Assembly: GCF_025998815.1 (NCBI RefSeq)
Contig: NZ_AP026678.1
Location: 2,976,001-3,040,000 of the forward strand
DNA: 64,000 nucleotides
Direction: 5' to 3'
DNA from: Ignavibacterium sp.
Lineage (GTDB): Bacteria > Bacteroidota > Ignavibacteria > Ignavibacteriales > Ignavibacteriaceae
Position numbers and translations under genes: made by a program. Of this stretch, positions 51,785-61,810 are shown one piece after another. The number at the start of each line of letters is the position of its first letter. Position 1 is the first letter of the stretch. The notes under the pieces were generated by a model that worked only from the letters and a program-made list of their open reading frames with translations, searched no databases and was not told where the DNA came from.

Positions 51785-54700
51785 ATGTCAAAGAAAAATT
51801 CAAAAATAGTTCTCCGAATATTAATTCTTTCTTTAGTAACTCTTATTTTGACCGCATCGGCCAATATCAACCTTTCAGTTGCTAAGATTGAACCGAGATT
51901 CTATTTATCGAATTATACTACCTTTTCACCCGAGGATGAGGTAAGAGTAAATCTTTATCTTTATAGTCCGGTTAAGAATAAGTTTTCCTACAAACTATTA
52001 AAAATCAATGACATAGAGACTTTTTTCTCCAAATTGGACGAAAATAGACGGACCTACAATTTTGATGTATGGAGTAAGGATACCGAATTGCTGCTTCAAT
52101 ATACGAGTTTGATAAGGCAATGGTCAGATAAAAATATCTTCTCAGGATATAATCAGAATATAAACATTGGCAAAATCGATTCACCCGGAATCTACCTCTT
52201 ACAAGTGGTTAATGGGAAGGCAATAGCATATTGTCCAATTGTTGTAACGGATAAAGCAATTGTATTCAAGAAATCCAACAGGAAAATTCTGGCTTATGTT
52301 GCTGATGCCAAAACGGGAAAATTCATTAAGAACACTAAATTCAAAGTTCTGGCTGGAAGTAATTTTCTTTTTGAGCAAAAATCAGATAATGATGGAATTG
52401 TATTTAAGGAGCTAAGAGACACTAAACTAACGAATGGAGTGGTTCAGATTTTTGCTTTTACTGATGATGAAACATTGGTTTTCAATCCTTATTCCTATTT
52501 CGATCAAAGCAATGCTGTAAAATTAACGGCCTACATTTATACCAACCAGCCAGTCTATCGGCCAGCTCAGGAAGTCAACTTTAAGGCGATTATGAGAAAA
52601 GTCAACCAAAATGAGTTGGAAAATTTCTCAGGCAAGAAAGTGGCTGTAAGAATAAAATCCCCAAAGAACAAGGAAGTTTATTTCAAAGAATTAACAACGA
52701 ATGAATTTGGAACCGTTGCAGGTAACTTTATTCTTGATGAGGAAGCTGATTTGGGAAATTACAGTATCCTTCTTCAAGTAGATGGGATAGATTATTATGG
52801 TTCCTTTTCAGTTGAGGAATATAAAAAACCAGAATATAAAGTGAATATTGAATTGGATAAGAATCAATATTCATCGGGAGATGAGATTAACGGTATTGTT
52901 TCAGCAGATTATTATTTTGGTTCTCCGGTAAAAAATGGTATTGTTCAAGTTAACATTTACCGTGAAAGATTCTGGCGTCCCTGGTGGTATTTTTCAGAGT
53001 ACAAATGGTTCTATCGTAATTTCGAAAAGTGGTCTCCTTACTACGGCGGTGGAAAAGAATTAATTCAACAGATTGAAGGCGAACTTGATGATGAAGGTAA
53101 ATTTCACTTCAATTATTCTATTGAAGATAAAATAGAAAATGATTTCCGATATTCTGTAGTGGCGACTGTAACTGATGCATCAAGAAGAGCTACCGAAGGT
53201 ACAGTTGATTTTTTTGTTACGAGAGGTTCTTTCACAATCTCAACCTCACCTGAAAAGTATTTTTACGGTACTGATTCAGAAGTAAAGTTGAGAATTAACT
53301 GCTTTGATTTTAATGATAAACCTGTCTCGACTGACTTTAAAGTAATCATTACTTATCCTCAGGATAAATTGATGCGTCCGGGAATTATATCTGACACTTT
53401 GTTTGGCAAAACAGATGAAAGAGGTAATTCATTAGTCCGCTTCAGACCTAAAGGCAATCTTACAGGGCGATTTAGTTATTCCGTTTTCGCATCAGATGAA
53501 AAAGGTAGAGAGATTAATGCCTCAAGTTCATTTTTTATTGGTAATTATAAAGATTATTACTACAACAGAACTTCATCAGGACTTGAGATTGTTACAGATA
53601 AAGATGCTTATGAAAAAGGGGAAGAGTTGAATGCTGTTATTTTTGTCCCGAATGAAAACCAGGAGTTGCTTTTAACTTATGAAAGCGACGACATCTTTAA
53701 TTATAGAAAAGTAGTAACGAACAACAACTCATTTCATATCAAAGAAAAACTTACAGACAAGTTTTCACCGAGTTTTTCAATCTCGGTAAGTTATATCAAT
53801 GGCAGGATGTTATATTCAACCTCAAAGTTAATCGGAGTATTACCTAAAGATAAATTTCTTGATATTGAATTATTACCATCAAAACAAGTTTACAAACCAG
53901 GTGAAAAAGCGAGTTATAAAATCATAGTTAAAAATTATCGTGGTTATCCGGTCAGAAATACTGAGCTTTCATTCGGAGTAGTTGATGAAAGCATTTACGC
54001 AATCAAAGAAGACCAAACCCAGCCGATTGAAACATTCTTTTATTCTCCAAGACAAAGCTACTTTCCGGTTTATAACTCATTAAAAAGTTATAGGTTCTCG
54101 ACAAACAGCAGAGAGGCGACATTTCTCGAGATGAATTATTTCAATTCTGATAAACCATCACAACCGGTTAATTATAAAAGTATTAAACTTTATGGAAAAG
54201 TAACTTTTGAAGATTCATCAATTACCAGAACTGAGTATAAAATCCTTCTCTTAGGAGATAAAAGAAGGTATCAATCTGATATTGACTCACTTGGTAATTA
54301 TTACTTTAAGGATGTTAGAGTAGGGAAATATCAGGTTTATCTTGTAAGGAAAAAAATAGGAGGAATGCAACTGATTGAATTTCTTAATCTTGATTCTGAT
54401 AGAAGATACGATATAAGAGTTGACCGCACAATGATTCCTGAGATGTATGAAGTTATGGTTTCCGATGAACGACCGATGATTCAACGATCAACTACAAATG
54501 CAATGCGTATTAGCGGAGATGTTGTATTCGAATCAGAACAATTAGATAAAGCTAAATTTTCCGAATTAGTGATTGAACAAAAGACAGATTATGTTCAGGC
54601 CGAAATTCGTTCGAACTTTCTGGATGCTCTGATTTGGAAAGCAAATCTTGTAACTGATAATAATGGTGTTGCTGAAGTTCAATTTAGTATTCCCGATAAT

Positions 54701-56809
54701 CTTACTACCTGGCGAACGACTGTCAAAGGCATTACAAAATCTTCAGAAGTTGGTCAGAAGGTTGATAAGTTTATAAGCAGAAAAGACTTGTTAGTGAGAA
54801 TGGAGACACCTCGGTTCTTAAGAGAAGGAGATGAAGTTATAATATCTACCATTGTTCATAATTACCTTTCAACTGAGAAGAAAACTAAAGTTGAATTCAC
54901 ATCTGATAGACTTTTACTTCTGGCATCGAAGATAAATTCAGTTTCTTATTCAAGTAATTTTTCCGGTAAGAAAATTTATGAAGTTAATATTCCTGCTAAC
55001 TCTGAGTTAAGGATAGATTGGAAATGTAAAGTTAATTATCCACTAGGCGAAGCAAAACTAAAAGTTGAAGCATTAACAAATGAGGAGTCAGATGCACTTG
55101 AATTAAAAGTACCTATTCTTCCCAACGGAATAAAAATAGTCAATCCATTGGTTGCGAATTTTTCAGAGAACAAAATTAATGAAACACTGGAGTTTGAAAT
55201 TCCTGAGAACATTGATTTGCTTTCCGCAAAGTTTTCTTTTTCCGTTTCTCCTTCTCTTGCAGGAACAATTCTTAAAGCATTGGATGATTTAGCTGGCTAT
55301 CCTTATGGATGCGTAGAACAAACTATGAGCAGGTTTTTGCCAACAGTTATTGTTGCAAATACTTTTAAAGAAATTTCGGCTCCGCTGAATTCAAAAACCA
55401 TTGAAGAACTTCCCAAATATGTTGAAGCCGGACTGAAACGATTATATGATTTTCAACATTCTGACGGTGGTTGGGGTTGGTGGACGAATGACAATACAAA
55501 TCCTTTTATGACTGCTTATGTTATTTATGGTTTAACTCTTGCAAAACAAGCCGGTTATAATATTGACCAAACTATTTATGAATCAGGATTAAAAAATCTG
55601 AGAAAGCAAATAGAACTTGCTGATCCTAAAATTGACGAAACGACACTTGCATATATGATATACTCCTTAAGCTATGCAATGAAAGATTTCGATTATCAGA
55701 AGAAACTTTACTATCAAACAATTGATGTTTTACTAAAAAGAGATCTGGGTTCATATCCCCTTGCTCTTATAACTATTGCTTTGAATAATTTTGGCGAAAA
55801 AGAAAAAGCAAACCAAACTGCTGATAGGTTGATTAAACTTGCCAGGGAGGAATCCGGATTTGCAGTTTGGGGTGGCGAAACCTGGCATTATCGCTGGCAG
55901 AATGATAATGTCCAAGGAACTGCATTTGCTGTTAAAGCAATAATCAATGTTAAAGGTGATAGTGAGTTAATATCAAAGGCAGTAAGATGGTTGTTGAAAA
56001 AGAAACAAGGATTTTCCTGGCGTTCAACTCAGGAGACTGCGAATGTGATATTTGCATTAACAGATTATCTGAAACTGACCAAAGAATTAAACCCTGATTA
56101 TTCTATCAAGGTGTCTGTAAATGAAAAGGAAATTTTCTCAAAAACTTTTTCTAAAAATGATATTTACACAGAACCTGAAGAAATATCACTTGCTGCTTCA
56201 AAAGATAATTTGTTAAAAAAGGGAAAGAACAAAATTATTATTCAGAAATCCGGAGACGGAAAAGTTTATTTCTCTGGATTAACGGAATACTTCTCTGTTG
56301 ATTTTAATTCGCTGAATAATGAAAATGGTTTCAAAGTTAGGAGAGAATATTTTACACTCGAACCAAAACAGGTTGATGGAAAAATTATTTATGTAAAAGA
56401 AAAGTTCAACGGACAAATAACAAGTGGTAAAGAATTGTTAGTTAAAACTTATGTTGAAACAAAATCTTCCGAAATGGAGTACTTTATTCTTGAAGATATG
56501 CTGCCTTCAGGTTTTGAAGTTGTAAAAGATATTGATCGCTATGCAATAGAAGGTGAAAGTTATTATCCGATTTATGATGATTGGGGCTATAGACCCTGGC
56601 GTTGGCATTATGCTGACAGAGAATATCGTGATGAAAAAGTTGCTTTCTTTGTTACCAATTGTAGCAGTAAAATGGAATTCTCATATATCATAAGAGCACA
56701 AATTCCGGGTGAATATAAAATAATGCCTGCACAAGGTTATCTAATGTATTATCCTGAACTGAATGGATTTAGTGAAGTTGTGAATGTAATGGTTGAAGAT
56801 ACAAATTAA
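51785..56809 (+). CDS. Bacterial alpha-2-macroglobulin family protein with thioester motif
   Basis: A 1674-aa exported protein. The ATG at 51785 with CCGGAGC upstream is the probable start; the open frame continues to a TTG at 51755 inside a promoter-like TATATTTG. A signal peptide covers about residues 1-35, with no lipobox Cys. MG-type domains fill the first 900 residues (MG2: YIYTNQPVYRPAQEVNFKA). The A2M core shows ALIWKANLVTDNNGVAEVQF. The thioester loop GYPYGCVEQTMSRFLP has Cys1176 and Gln1179, within a terpenoid-cyclase-like helical domain (GGWGWWTNDNTNPFMTAY). It traps proteases by covalent capture. No PBP1C gene is adjacent, unlike the common pairing. Confidence 0.92.
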   Translation: MSKKNSKIVLRILILSLVTLILTASANINLSVAKIEPRFYLSNYTTFSPEDEVRVNLYLYSPVKNKFSYKLLKINDIETFFSKLDENRRTYNFDVWSKDTELLLQYTSLIRQWSDKNIFSGYNQNINIGKIDSPGIYLLQVVNGKAIAYCPIVVTDKAIVFKKSNRKILAYVADAKTGKFIKNTKFKVLAGSNFLFEQKSDNDGIVFKELRDTKLTNGVVQIFAFTDDETLVFNPYSYFDQSNAVKLTAYIYTNQPVYRPAQEVNFKAIMRKVNQNELENFSGKKVAVRIKSPKNKEVYFKELTTNEFGTVAGNFILDEEADLGNYSILLQVDGIDYYGSFSVEEYKKPEYKVNIELDKNQYSSGDEINGIVSADYYFGSPVKNGIVQVNIYRERFWRPWWYFSEYKWFYRNFEKWSPYYGGGKELIQQIEGELDDEGKFHFNYSIEDKIENDFRYSVVATVTDASRRATEGTVDFFVTRGSFTISTSPEKYFYGTDSEVKLRINCFDFNDKPVSTDFKVIITYPQDKLMRPGIISDTLFGKTDERGNSLVRFRPKGNLTGRFSYSVFASDEKGREINASSSFFIGNYKDYYYNRTSSGLEIVTDKDAYEKGEELNAVIFVPNENQELLLTYESDDIFNYRKVVTNNNSFHIKEKLTDKFSPSFSISVSYINGRMLYSTSKLIGVLPKDKFLDIELLPSKQVYKPGEKASYKIIVKNYRGYPVRNTELSFGVVDESIYAIKEDQTQPIETFFYSPRQSYFPVYNSLKSYRFSTNSREATFLEMNYFNSDKPSQPVNYKSIKLYGKVTFEDSSITRTEYKILLLGDKRRYQSDIDSLGNYYFKDVRVGKYQVYLVRKKIGGMQLIEFLNLDSDRRYDIRVDRTMIPEMYEVMVSDERPMIQRSTTNAMRISGDVVFESEQLDKAKFSELVIEQKTDYVQAEIRSNFLDALIWKANLVTDNNGVAEVQFSIPDNLTTWRTTVKGITKSSEVGQKVDKFISRKDLLVRMETPRFLREGDEVIISTIVHNYLSTEKKTKVEFTSDRLLLLASKINSVSYSSNFSGKKIYEVNIPANSELRIDWKCKVNYPLGEAKLKVEALTNEESDALELKVPILPNGIKIVNPLVANFSENKINETLEFEIPENIDLLSAKFSFSVSPSLAGTILKALDDLAGYPYGCVEQTMSRFLPTVIVANTFKEISAPLNSKTIEELPKYVEAGLKRLYDFQHSDGGWGWWTNDNTNPFMTAYVIYGLTLAKQAGYNIDQTIYESGLKNLRKQIELADPKIDETTLAYMIYSLSYAMKDFDYQKKLYYQTIDVLLKRDLGSYPLALITIALNNFGEKEKANQTADRLIKLAREESGFAVWGGETWHYRWQNDNVQGTAFAVKAIINVKGDSELISKAVRWLLKKKQGFSWRSTQETANVIFALTDYLKLTKELNPDYSIKVSVNEKEIFSKTFSKNDIYTEPEEISLAASKDNLLKKGKNKIIIQKSGDGKVYFSGLTEYFSVDFNSLNNENGFKVRREYFTLEPKQVDGKIIYVKEKFNGQITSGKELLVKTYVETKSSEMEYFILEDMLPSGFEVVKDIDRYAIEGESYYPIYDDWGYRPWRWHYADREYRDEKVAFFVTNCSSKMEFSYIIRAQIPGEYKIMPAQGYLMYYPELNGFSEVVNVMVEDTN

Positions 56810-56905
56810 GCATTCACAATTGAAGTTTTATAGATTTGAAACATTTATTATAAAAAATATTTAGTCAAGAATTAGGAATCTTATTTTGTGAAAGAATAAT
56901 CTTCC

Positions 56906-58981
56906 TTATTTGAGAAGCATCATTTTTCTATTTTCAATATAATTATTAAATCTTAATTGATAAAAATAAACTCCACTTGACAGATTATCACTAATAAAAT
57001 CTATAGAATGTTTCCCTGGCATTTTTTCTTCATTAATGAGAGTTTTAATTTCTCTACCCAGTAGATCGTATATAATGAGTTTAACAAATCCTGCAGTATT
57101 AATCTCATAAGTTATTGTTGTTCTGGGATTAAAAGGATTTGGATAATTTTGGAATAATTTATAAGACGATAAATTATAATTTATACTATCTTTTTCAACA
57201 GATGTTATTTGATTGATTGTTGAAAAAAGAATTTTACCTCCAGGGCCACAAATCCAAACCAAAGAATCTTGACTAGAGCACATGGCTGAAAGATTATTAG
57301 TAACATATTTGTTTGCTATCCAAGATGTGCCACCATCGTTGGAAGTTAGAATATTACCTCCGGTTGAAACGGCAATTCCAACTTGTTCATCCATGAACTC
57401 AATGTCCATAAACCAGTCTGATATCGAGTCTGTATAGGTATTAACCCAAGTATGACCACCATCATTAGTTTTGTAAATTTTATCCATAGAAACAATACAA
57501 CCATTACTAGCATCCCAGAAAAAAATACCATTTATATAATTATCACTCACCTGAATATTAATCCAGTTAAAGCCACCATCAGTTGTTTTTAATAGTGTAC
57601 CTAATCCACCTATAAAACCGACATTTTCATTGACAAAAAACATAGATACTAAAGGACTTCCACCAGAATCGTTAATAGTTATAAAATTATTTCCACCGTT
57701 AGTGGTTATGAGGATTTTTCCATACTGACCTGCGACCAATCCTTTTGCACTGTCTAAGAAAAAGCAAGTATAATAAATCTTGCCATCCTCATAAATATTA
57801 GTCCAATCATTTCCACTATTGGTAGTCTTCAATATTTTTTGTCCAACAGCATAACCAATATTTTCATCCACAATAAATAATTTATTAAGTGCAAGATAAC
57901 TGCTGTCGGAAATTTGCCTTATCCAATTGCTACCACCATCAGTTGTTTTGAATATTTCCCCTACACTACTTAAAATCCAACCAGAATCCTTATTTATAAA
58001 GCTGATATCATGTATAGAAATCTCTAAACCTTTTCGCAATTTTTGCCAGCTATTTCCTGCATCATTTGTTTTATAGATATTGCCATTTATTCCTACTATA
58101 TAGAATATTGAATCATTAACGAAATCTACATATGAGAAAAAATCGGATATAAAATTTCCCAGTGAATGAGCGATCCAACTGTTACCATAATCGCTGCTTT
58201 TAGCAATTTCTCCAGTGTTTGAGAATAAAACCAGGATACTATCAGTGGTTAAGTAAGCATCTATAAATTTGTATGTGTTAAATGGTGAAACATTTTGCCA
58301 ATCCTGACCTTTGTTAGTAGTTCTGAAAATCTTTCCTTGCCTGCCTATTGCAAAACCTGTATCAGAATTTAAAAAAAAGTATTTGGTTATCAGCATATGA
58401 CCGGAAGTTTGAACGGTGCTCCAGGTTAATCCGGCATTAGTAGTTTTTAGACTAGTATAAAATTCTCTTCCAATAAAACCCAATGAATCATTTAAAAAAT
58501 AAATTGTTGTATTTTTATATCCAGTGTTTAATGAATGATTAGACCAATTTAGACCATCATTTGTTGAATGAATAATTAAACCACTATCACCAACAATCCA
58601 AAAATTTCCTATATCTAAAAAATAGATTCCATTAAATCCTGAATGATTAGAAGTATTTAATTCAAACCAAGAATTTCCTCTATCAGTTGTTTTGAATAAT
58701 TTTTCTCTTGTTAACATGTACCCAGTATTTTGATTTAAATATTTAATGTTTATAACAGCAGCTTTTTCAAGATTTTTCTCTACTAAATTCCAATTAGCTC
58801 CACCATCAGTTGTTTTAAATATTTCACCTTTAGAGCTATATATAAAACCAGTATCTTCAGTAAAAAAATGTGTACACAAAAGATCATTTCCAGTTGGAAT
58901 TGGGCTTATCCATTGCCATTGGGGATAAGATATTGAATTTAGTAATAATAGAAATGTTGAGAATAAGCAGTAAATTTTCAT
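56906..58981 (-). CDS. YCF48/BNR-repeat secreted protein with T9SS sorting domain
   Basis: A 691-aa protein with a signal peptide (MKIYCLFSTFLLLLNSISYP). About thirteen copies of a motif like KTTDGGANW, KTNDAGNSW or TSNDGGTSW recur every 40-50 residues between residues about 55 and 560, the Asp-box pattern of YCF48-like beta-propellers (probably two propellers). The C-terminus is a type A sorting domain: FQNYPNPFNPRTTITYEI, IYDLLGREIKTLI, SSGVYFYQL, RKMMLLK. It should be exported by the type IX system and displayed on the surface. The ligand is unknown. It is monocistronic between convergent A2M and upstream hydE. Confidence 0.9.
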   Translation of the reverse strand: MKIYCLFSTFLLLLNSISYPQWQWISPIPTGNDLLCTHFFTEDTGFIYSSKGEIFKTTDGGANWNLVEKNLEKAAVINIKYLNQNTGYMLTREKLFKTTDRGNSWFELNTSNHSGFNGIYFLDIGNFWIVGDSGLIIHSTNDGLNWSNHSLNTGYKNTTIYFLNDSLGFIGREFYTSLKTTNAGLTWSTVQTSGHMLITKYFFLNSDTGFAIGRQGKIFRTTNKGQDWQNVSPFNTYKFIDAYLTTDSILVLFSNTGEIAKSSDYGNSWIAHSLGNFISDFFSYVDFVNDSIFYIVGINGNIYKTNDAGNSWQKLRKGLEISIHDISFINKDSGWILSSVGEIFKTTDGGSNWIRQISDSSYLALNKLFIVDENIGYAVGQKILKTTNSGNDWTNIYEDGKIYYTCFFLDSAKGLVAGQYGKILITTNGGNNFITINDSGGSPLVSMFFVNENVGFIGGLGTLLKTTDGGFNWINIQVSDNYINGIFFWDASNGCIVSMDKIYKTNDGGHTWVNTYTDSISDWFMDIEFMDEQVGIAVSTGGNILTSNDGGTSWIANKYVTNNLSAMCSSQDSLVWICGPGGKILFSTINQITSVEKDSINYNLSSYKLFQNYPNPFNPRTTITYEINTAGFVKLIIYDLLGREIKTLINEEKMPGKHSIDFISDNLSSGVYFYQLRFNNYIENRKMMLLK

Positions 58982-59065
58982 TGTTTACCTCGAGATTGGC
59001 TTCTTAAAACTAATGTGAAAATTACTAAAAGTAAATAGTATAAGATATTTTTATACTTAAGATTT

Positions 59066-60118
59066 TTATTTTTTAAAACTATGTCCTTTATCTTCACCAA
59101 CTTTTCTTCCCATCGAATGAATCATTTGTCTTAGTTCTGATACGTATTCAATAGGGTCGTAGGTTTTTTTGTTAGCGTAAATTCTGTATTTGTCTTTGTA
59201 TTCATCAGGAGTGAAGTTTGGCATTATTACATTAGCACCAACGTTTAATCCTAATTTTCTGCCTTCAGGAGTGAGTGTTGAAAGAGCTGTTGTTGCTGGA
59301 ATGTGAACATTTTTTAAAACAATTCTCGCTACTGCCATTGTCTTTAATGTTAAGTTTAAATCTGCCGGAGGAATATTTTTCATCGGAGTTTCAGGTGATG
59401 GAATAAACGGACTGAATGAACACATATCACAATCGATTTCTTCGCAAAGAAGAATATCATCCGCAATATCTTCAATTGTTTGACCGGGCAAACCGATAAT
59501 GTTTCCGCTGCCCGCCTGAAATCCGATTGATTTCAGATATTTTAAGTGAGCTAAACGTTCTTCAAGTTTCTGATGTGAATGTAATGCCGAATATAATTTT
59601 TCATTGGCTGTTTCGTGTTTAAGTAAATATCGGTCAGCTTCGGCAGATTTCCATTCATTATATTCTTCAAAACTTCTTTCGCCTAAGCTTAAAGTTATTG
59701 CAACATCGCAATTATCTTTAATGCTTTTAATGATTCTTGTAATATCTTCTTTGCAGTAATAAAAATCCTCTCCCGATTGAAGAACGACAGTTTTAATTCC
59801 AGCAGAAAAAATTTTCCTGGCTGTTTCAATAATCTCATCAATACTCATACGGTATCGTTCTAAATGCTTATTGCTTTTCCTCAGTCCGCAATAAATGCAA
59901 TCCTGTTCACAATAATTTGAAAATTCAATTATTCCTCGAAGATGAACATCATCACCACAGAATTCTTTTCTTACCGAATCAGCTTTTCTAAAAAGTTGAG
60001 AAATCTCTGTTTCATCATTTAAACTCAGAAGATAAACAATATCTTTTTTATCCAATTCCGGTTTACTCAGAACATCATAAAGACTTTTGCCTTCAGCTAT
60101 GTAAATTTCCCGTTTCAT
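59066..60118 (-). CDS. hydE: [FeFe]-hydrogenase maturation radical SAM enzyme HydE
   Basis: A 350-aa radical SAM protein. The cluster motif is C70-x3-C74-x2-C77 in FSNYCEQDCIYCGLRK. Further HydE features are FRKADSVRKEFCGDDVHLRG, VVLQSGED, SGNIIGLPGQTIEDIADDIL and FIPSPETPMKN. HydE helps build the dithiomethylamine-bridged di-iron unit of the H-cluster. It lies 21 bases after hydG on the same strand, forming a two-gene operon divergent from aspA-hydF. Confidence 0.95.
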   Translation of the reverse strand: MKREIYIAEGKSLYDVLSKPELDKKDIVYLLSLNDETEISQLFRKADSVRKEFCGDDVHLRGIIEFSNYCEQDCIYCGLRKSNKHLERYRMSIDEIIETARKIFSAGIKTVVLQSGEDFYYCKEDITRIIKSIKDNCDVAITLSLGERSFEEYNEWKSAEADRYLLKHETANEKLYSALHSHQKLEERLAHLKYLKSIGFQAGSGNIIGLPGQTIEDIADDILLCEEIDCDMCSFSPFIPSPETPMKNIPPADLNLTLKTMAVARIVLKNVHIPATTALSTLTPEGRKLGLNVGANVIMPNFTPDEYKDKYRIYANKKTYDPIEYVSELRQMIHSMGRKVGEDKGHSFKK

Positions 60119-60139
60119 AATCCGGTTCTTATCTAATTT

Positions 60140-61531
60140 TTATAGATACACATCTCTTTCACCGGCATCAACTTTTTGAATCATTTCTTCTGTTCTTCTT
60201 TTTGTTGCACCGGAAAGTTTTCTAAGTTCATTATCAATAAAATGTTTCCCAATCATTCTTGTTTCTTCAGAAGCGAAATCATTAAGATACTCTTCAAAAG
60301 TTGCCATAGCATTTGGAACGCATATCTTTCCTATGTTTCCGGTTTTTGCAAGTTCCATAAATCTGTCGCCGGTTCTGTTTGAGCGATAACAAGCGGTGCA
60401 GAAACTTGGCATATAACCAAGTGAAGTTATATCCTTCACAACTTCATCAAGACTTCTGTGATCACCAAGCTGGAATTGCTCAAGTTCATGTTCATCAAGA
60501 CTTTCCTGGGATTCTTTATAAGCACCCGGAGCAGTTCTGCTTCCGGCACTTATTTGAGAAACACCAACTTCAAACAATTCACGACGAAGTTCAGGTCTTT
60601 CGCGTGTAGAGAGAATAATTCCAGTATATGGAACCGAAAGTCTGATAACAGCAACAATTTTTTTAAAAGATAAATCGTCAACTGCGTGAGGTGGATTCAT
60701 TGCTGCAGGCGCATTAAGTGCTGGTTCAAGTCGTGGAATTGAAATTGTATGCGGGCCAATTCCATATTTAAAATCTAAGTCGGCAGCGTGCATTAGAAGA
60801 GCCAGGGTTTCGAAACGATGGTCAGTTAATCCGAATAAAGCACCGATTCCAACATCATCAATTCCTGCCTGAAGTGCTCTGTCCATCGCATAAAGTCTCC
60901 ATGCGAAGTCTGATTTCGGTCCGGACGGATGCATTTCTTTATAAGTTTTATAATGATATGTTTCCTGAAAACACTGATAAGTTCCAATTCCGAAACTTTT
61001 TAGTAATTTAAAATCGTTCAAAGTAAGCGGTGCAGTATTAACATTAAGCCGTCTGATATTATTTCCGTTGATGTTTATACTATAAATTCTTGATATAGCT
61101 TCACCTAAAAATTCCATACTTGCTTTTTTAGGATGCTCGCCAGCAACAAGCAGAATTCTTTTCTGTCCTGTAAGAACGAGGTATCTTGCTTCTTCTTCAA
61201 TCTCATCAACAGTTAATGTTCGTCTCTTTAATTCTTTATTATCCTTTCTGAATGCACAGTAAAGACAATTATTTACACAAAGGTTAGTTACATAAAGTGG
61301 TGCGAAAAGAACAAGTCTGTTTCCATAGATTTTTTCTTTTACTTCTTTTGCTTTGTGAAAAAGTTCATCTAAAAGCTCGGGGTCAGAAATATTCAGTAAC
61401 GCAGCGCTCTCTCTTAATGTTAATCCTTTAGCATCTGATGCTTTCTGAATTATTTCGCGCTGAAGATTTTTATCGTTCAGTTTTTCATCTTCTAATAGAG
61501 AATTGATATATGATTCGTTTATAAACTCCAT
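60140..61531 (-). CDS. hydG: [FeFe]-hydrogenase maturation radical SAM enzyme HydG
   Basis: A 463-aa tyrosine lyase that makes the CO and CN ligands of the H-cluster. The SAM-cluster motif is C85-x3-C89-x2-C92 (VTNLCVNNCLYCAF). The second, auxiliary cluster site is intact near the C-terminus: CTACYRSNRTGDRFMELAKT followed by Cys in GKICVPN, the CTACYR-x-C signature that separates HydG from ThiH. GAGGGAA precedes the ATG. It starts the minus-strand operon hydG-hydE. Confidence 0.96.
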   Translation of the reverse strand: MEFINESYINSLLEDEKLNDKNLQREIIQKASDAKGLTLRESAALLNISDPELLDELFHKAKEVKEKIYGNRLVLFAPLYVTNLCVNNCLYCAFRKDNKELKRRTLTVDEIEEEARYLVLTGQKRILLVAGEHPKKASMEFLGEAISRIYSININGNNIRRLNVNTAPLTLNDFKLLKSFGIGTYQCFQETYHYKTYKEMHPSGPKSDFAWRLYAMDRALQAGIDDVGIGALFGLTDHRFETLALLMHAADLDFKYGIGPHTISIPRLEPALNAPAAMNPPHAVDDLSFKKIVAVIRLSVPYTGIILSTRERPELRRELFEVGVSQISAGSRTAPGAYKESQESLDEHELEQFQLGDHRSLDEVVKDITSLGYMPSFCTACYRSNRTGDRFMELAKTGNIGKICVPNAMATFEEYLNDFASEETRMIGKHFIDNELRKLSGATKRRTEEMIQKVDAGERDVYL

Positions 61532-61810
61532 AATTCCCTCGGAATATTAGTTCTAATAAGTAGTGCCTTTTTCTTTGCACTGTTGAATTAATCTGTTCAA
61601 CCACTTGATGCAACTATGATACCACAGAAAGGTTAAAAAATTTTTATCAGATAACATTCATTTATGAATTATTCTTAAAAAAGAGAAATGCTTTTTCATG
61701 ATTTGATATTGTTTAATAAATGTGAAAGATATTATGCGTTTATTACCTACAAAATGCACTAGTAAAACTCAAATCTTGTGGAACACTATTTGAAATTTCT
61801 GGAAATACTT
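61532..61810. promoter_or_regulatory. 279-base divergent control region of the hydrogenase maturation genes
   Basis: This region must hold promoters for hydG (minus) and aspA-hydF (plus). An inverted repeat GTTGAA/TTCAAC (61582-61601, eight-base spacer) lies 51 bases upstream of hydG. A second palindrome ATTCAT-TT-ATGAAT lies at 61656-61669. No perfect FNR box (TTGAT-N4-ATCAA) or clear -35/-10 pair was found. Confidence 0.4.

Noticed and set aside
56874-56906. Imperfect hairpin between the convergent A2M and YCF48-like genes
   Set aside because: It has two mismatches in twelve pairs, no T-run on either strand and overlaps a stop codon; too weak to call a terminator.
56906-58981. Repeat-rich DNA considered as a CRISPR-like or tandem-repeat array
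   Set aside because: The repeats are diverged protein motifs (Asp boxes) with uneven spacing in one coding frame, not identical DNA repeats with spacers.
60176-60673. Several plus-strand open frames opposite hydG
   Set aside because: They are antisense to a conserved hydG sequence, lack ribosome sites and show no protein-like pattern.
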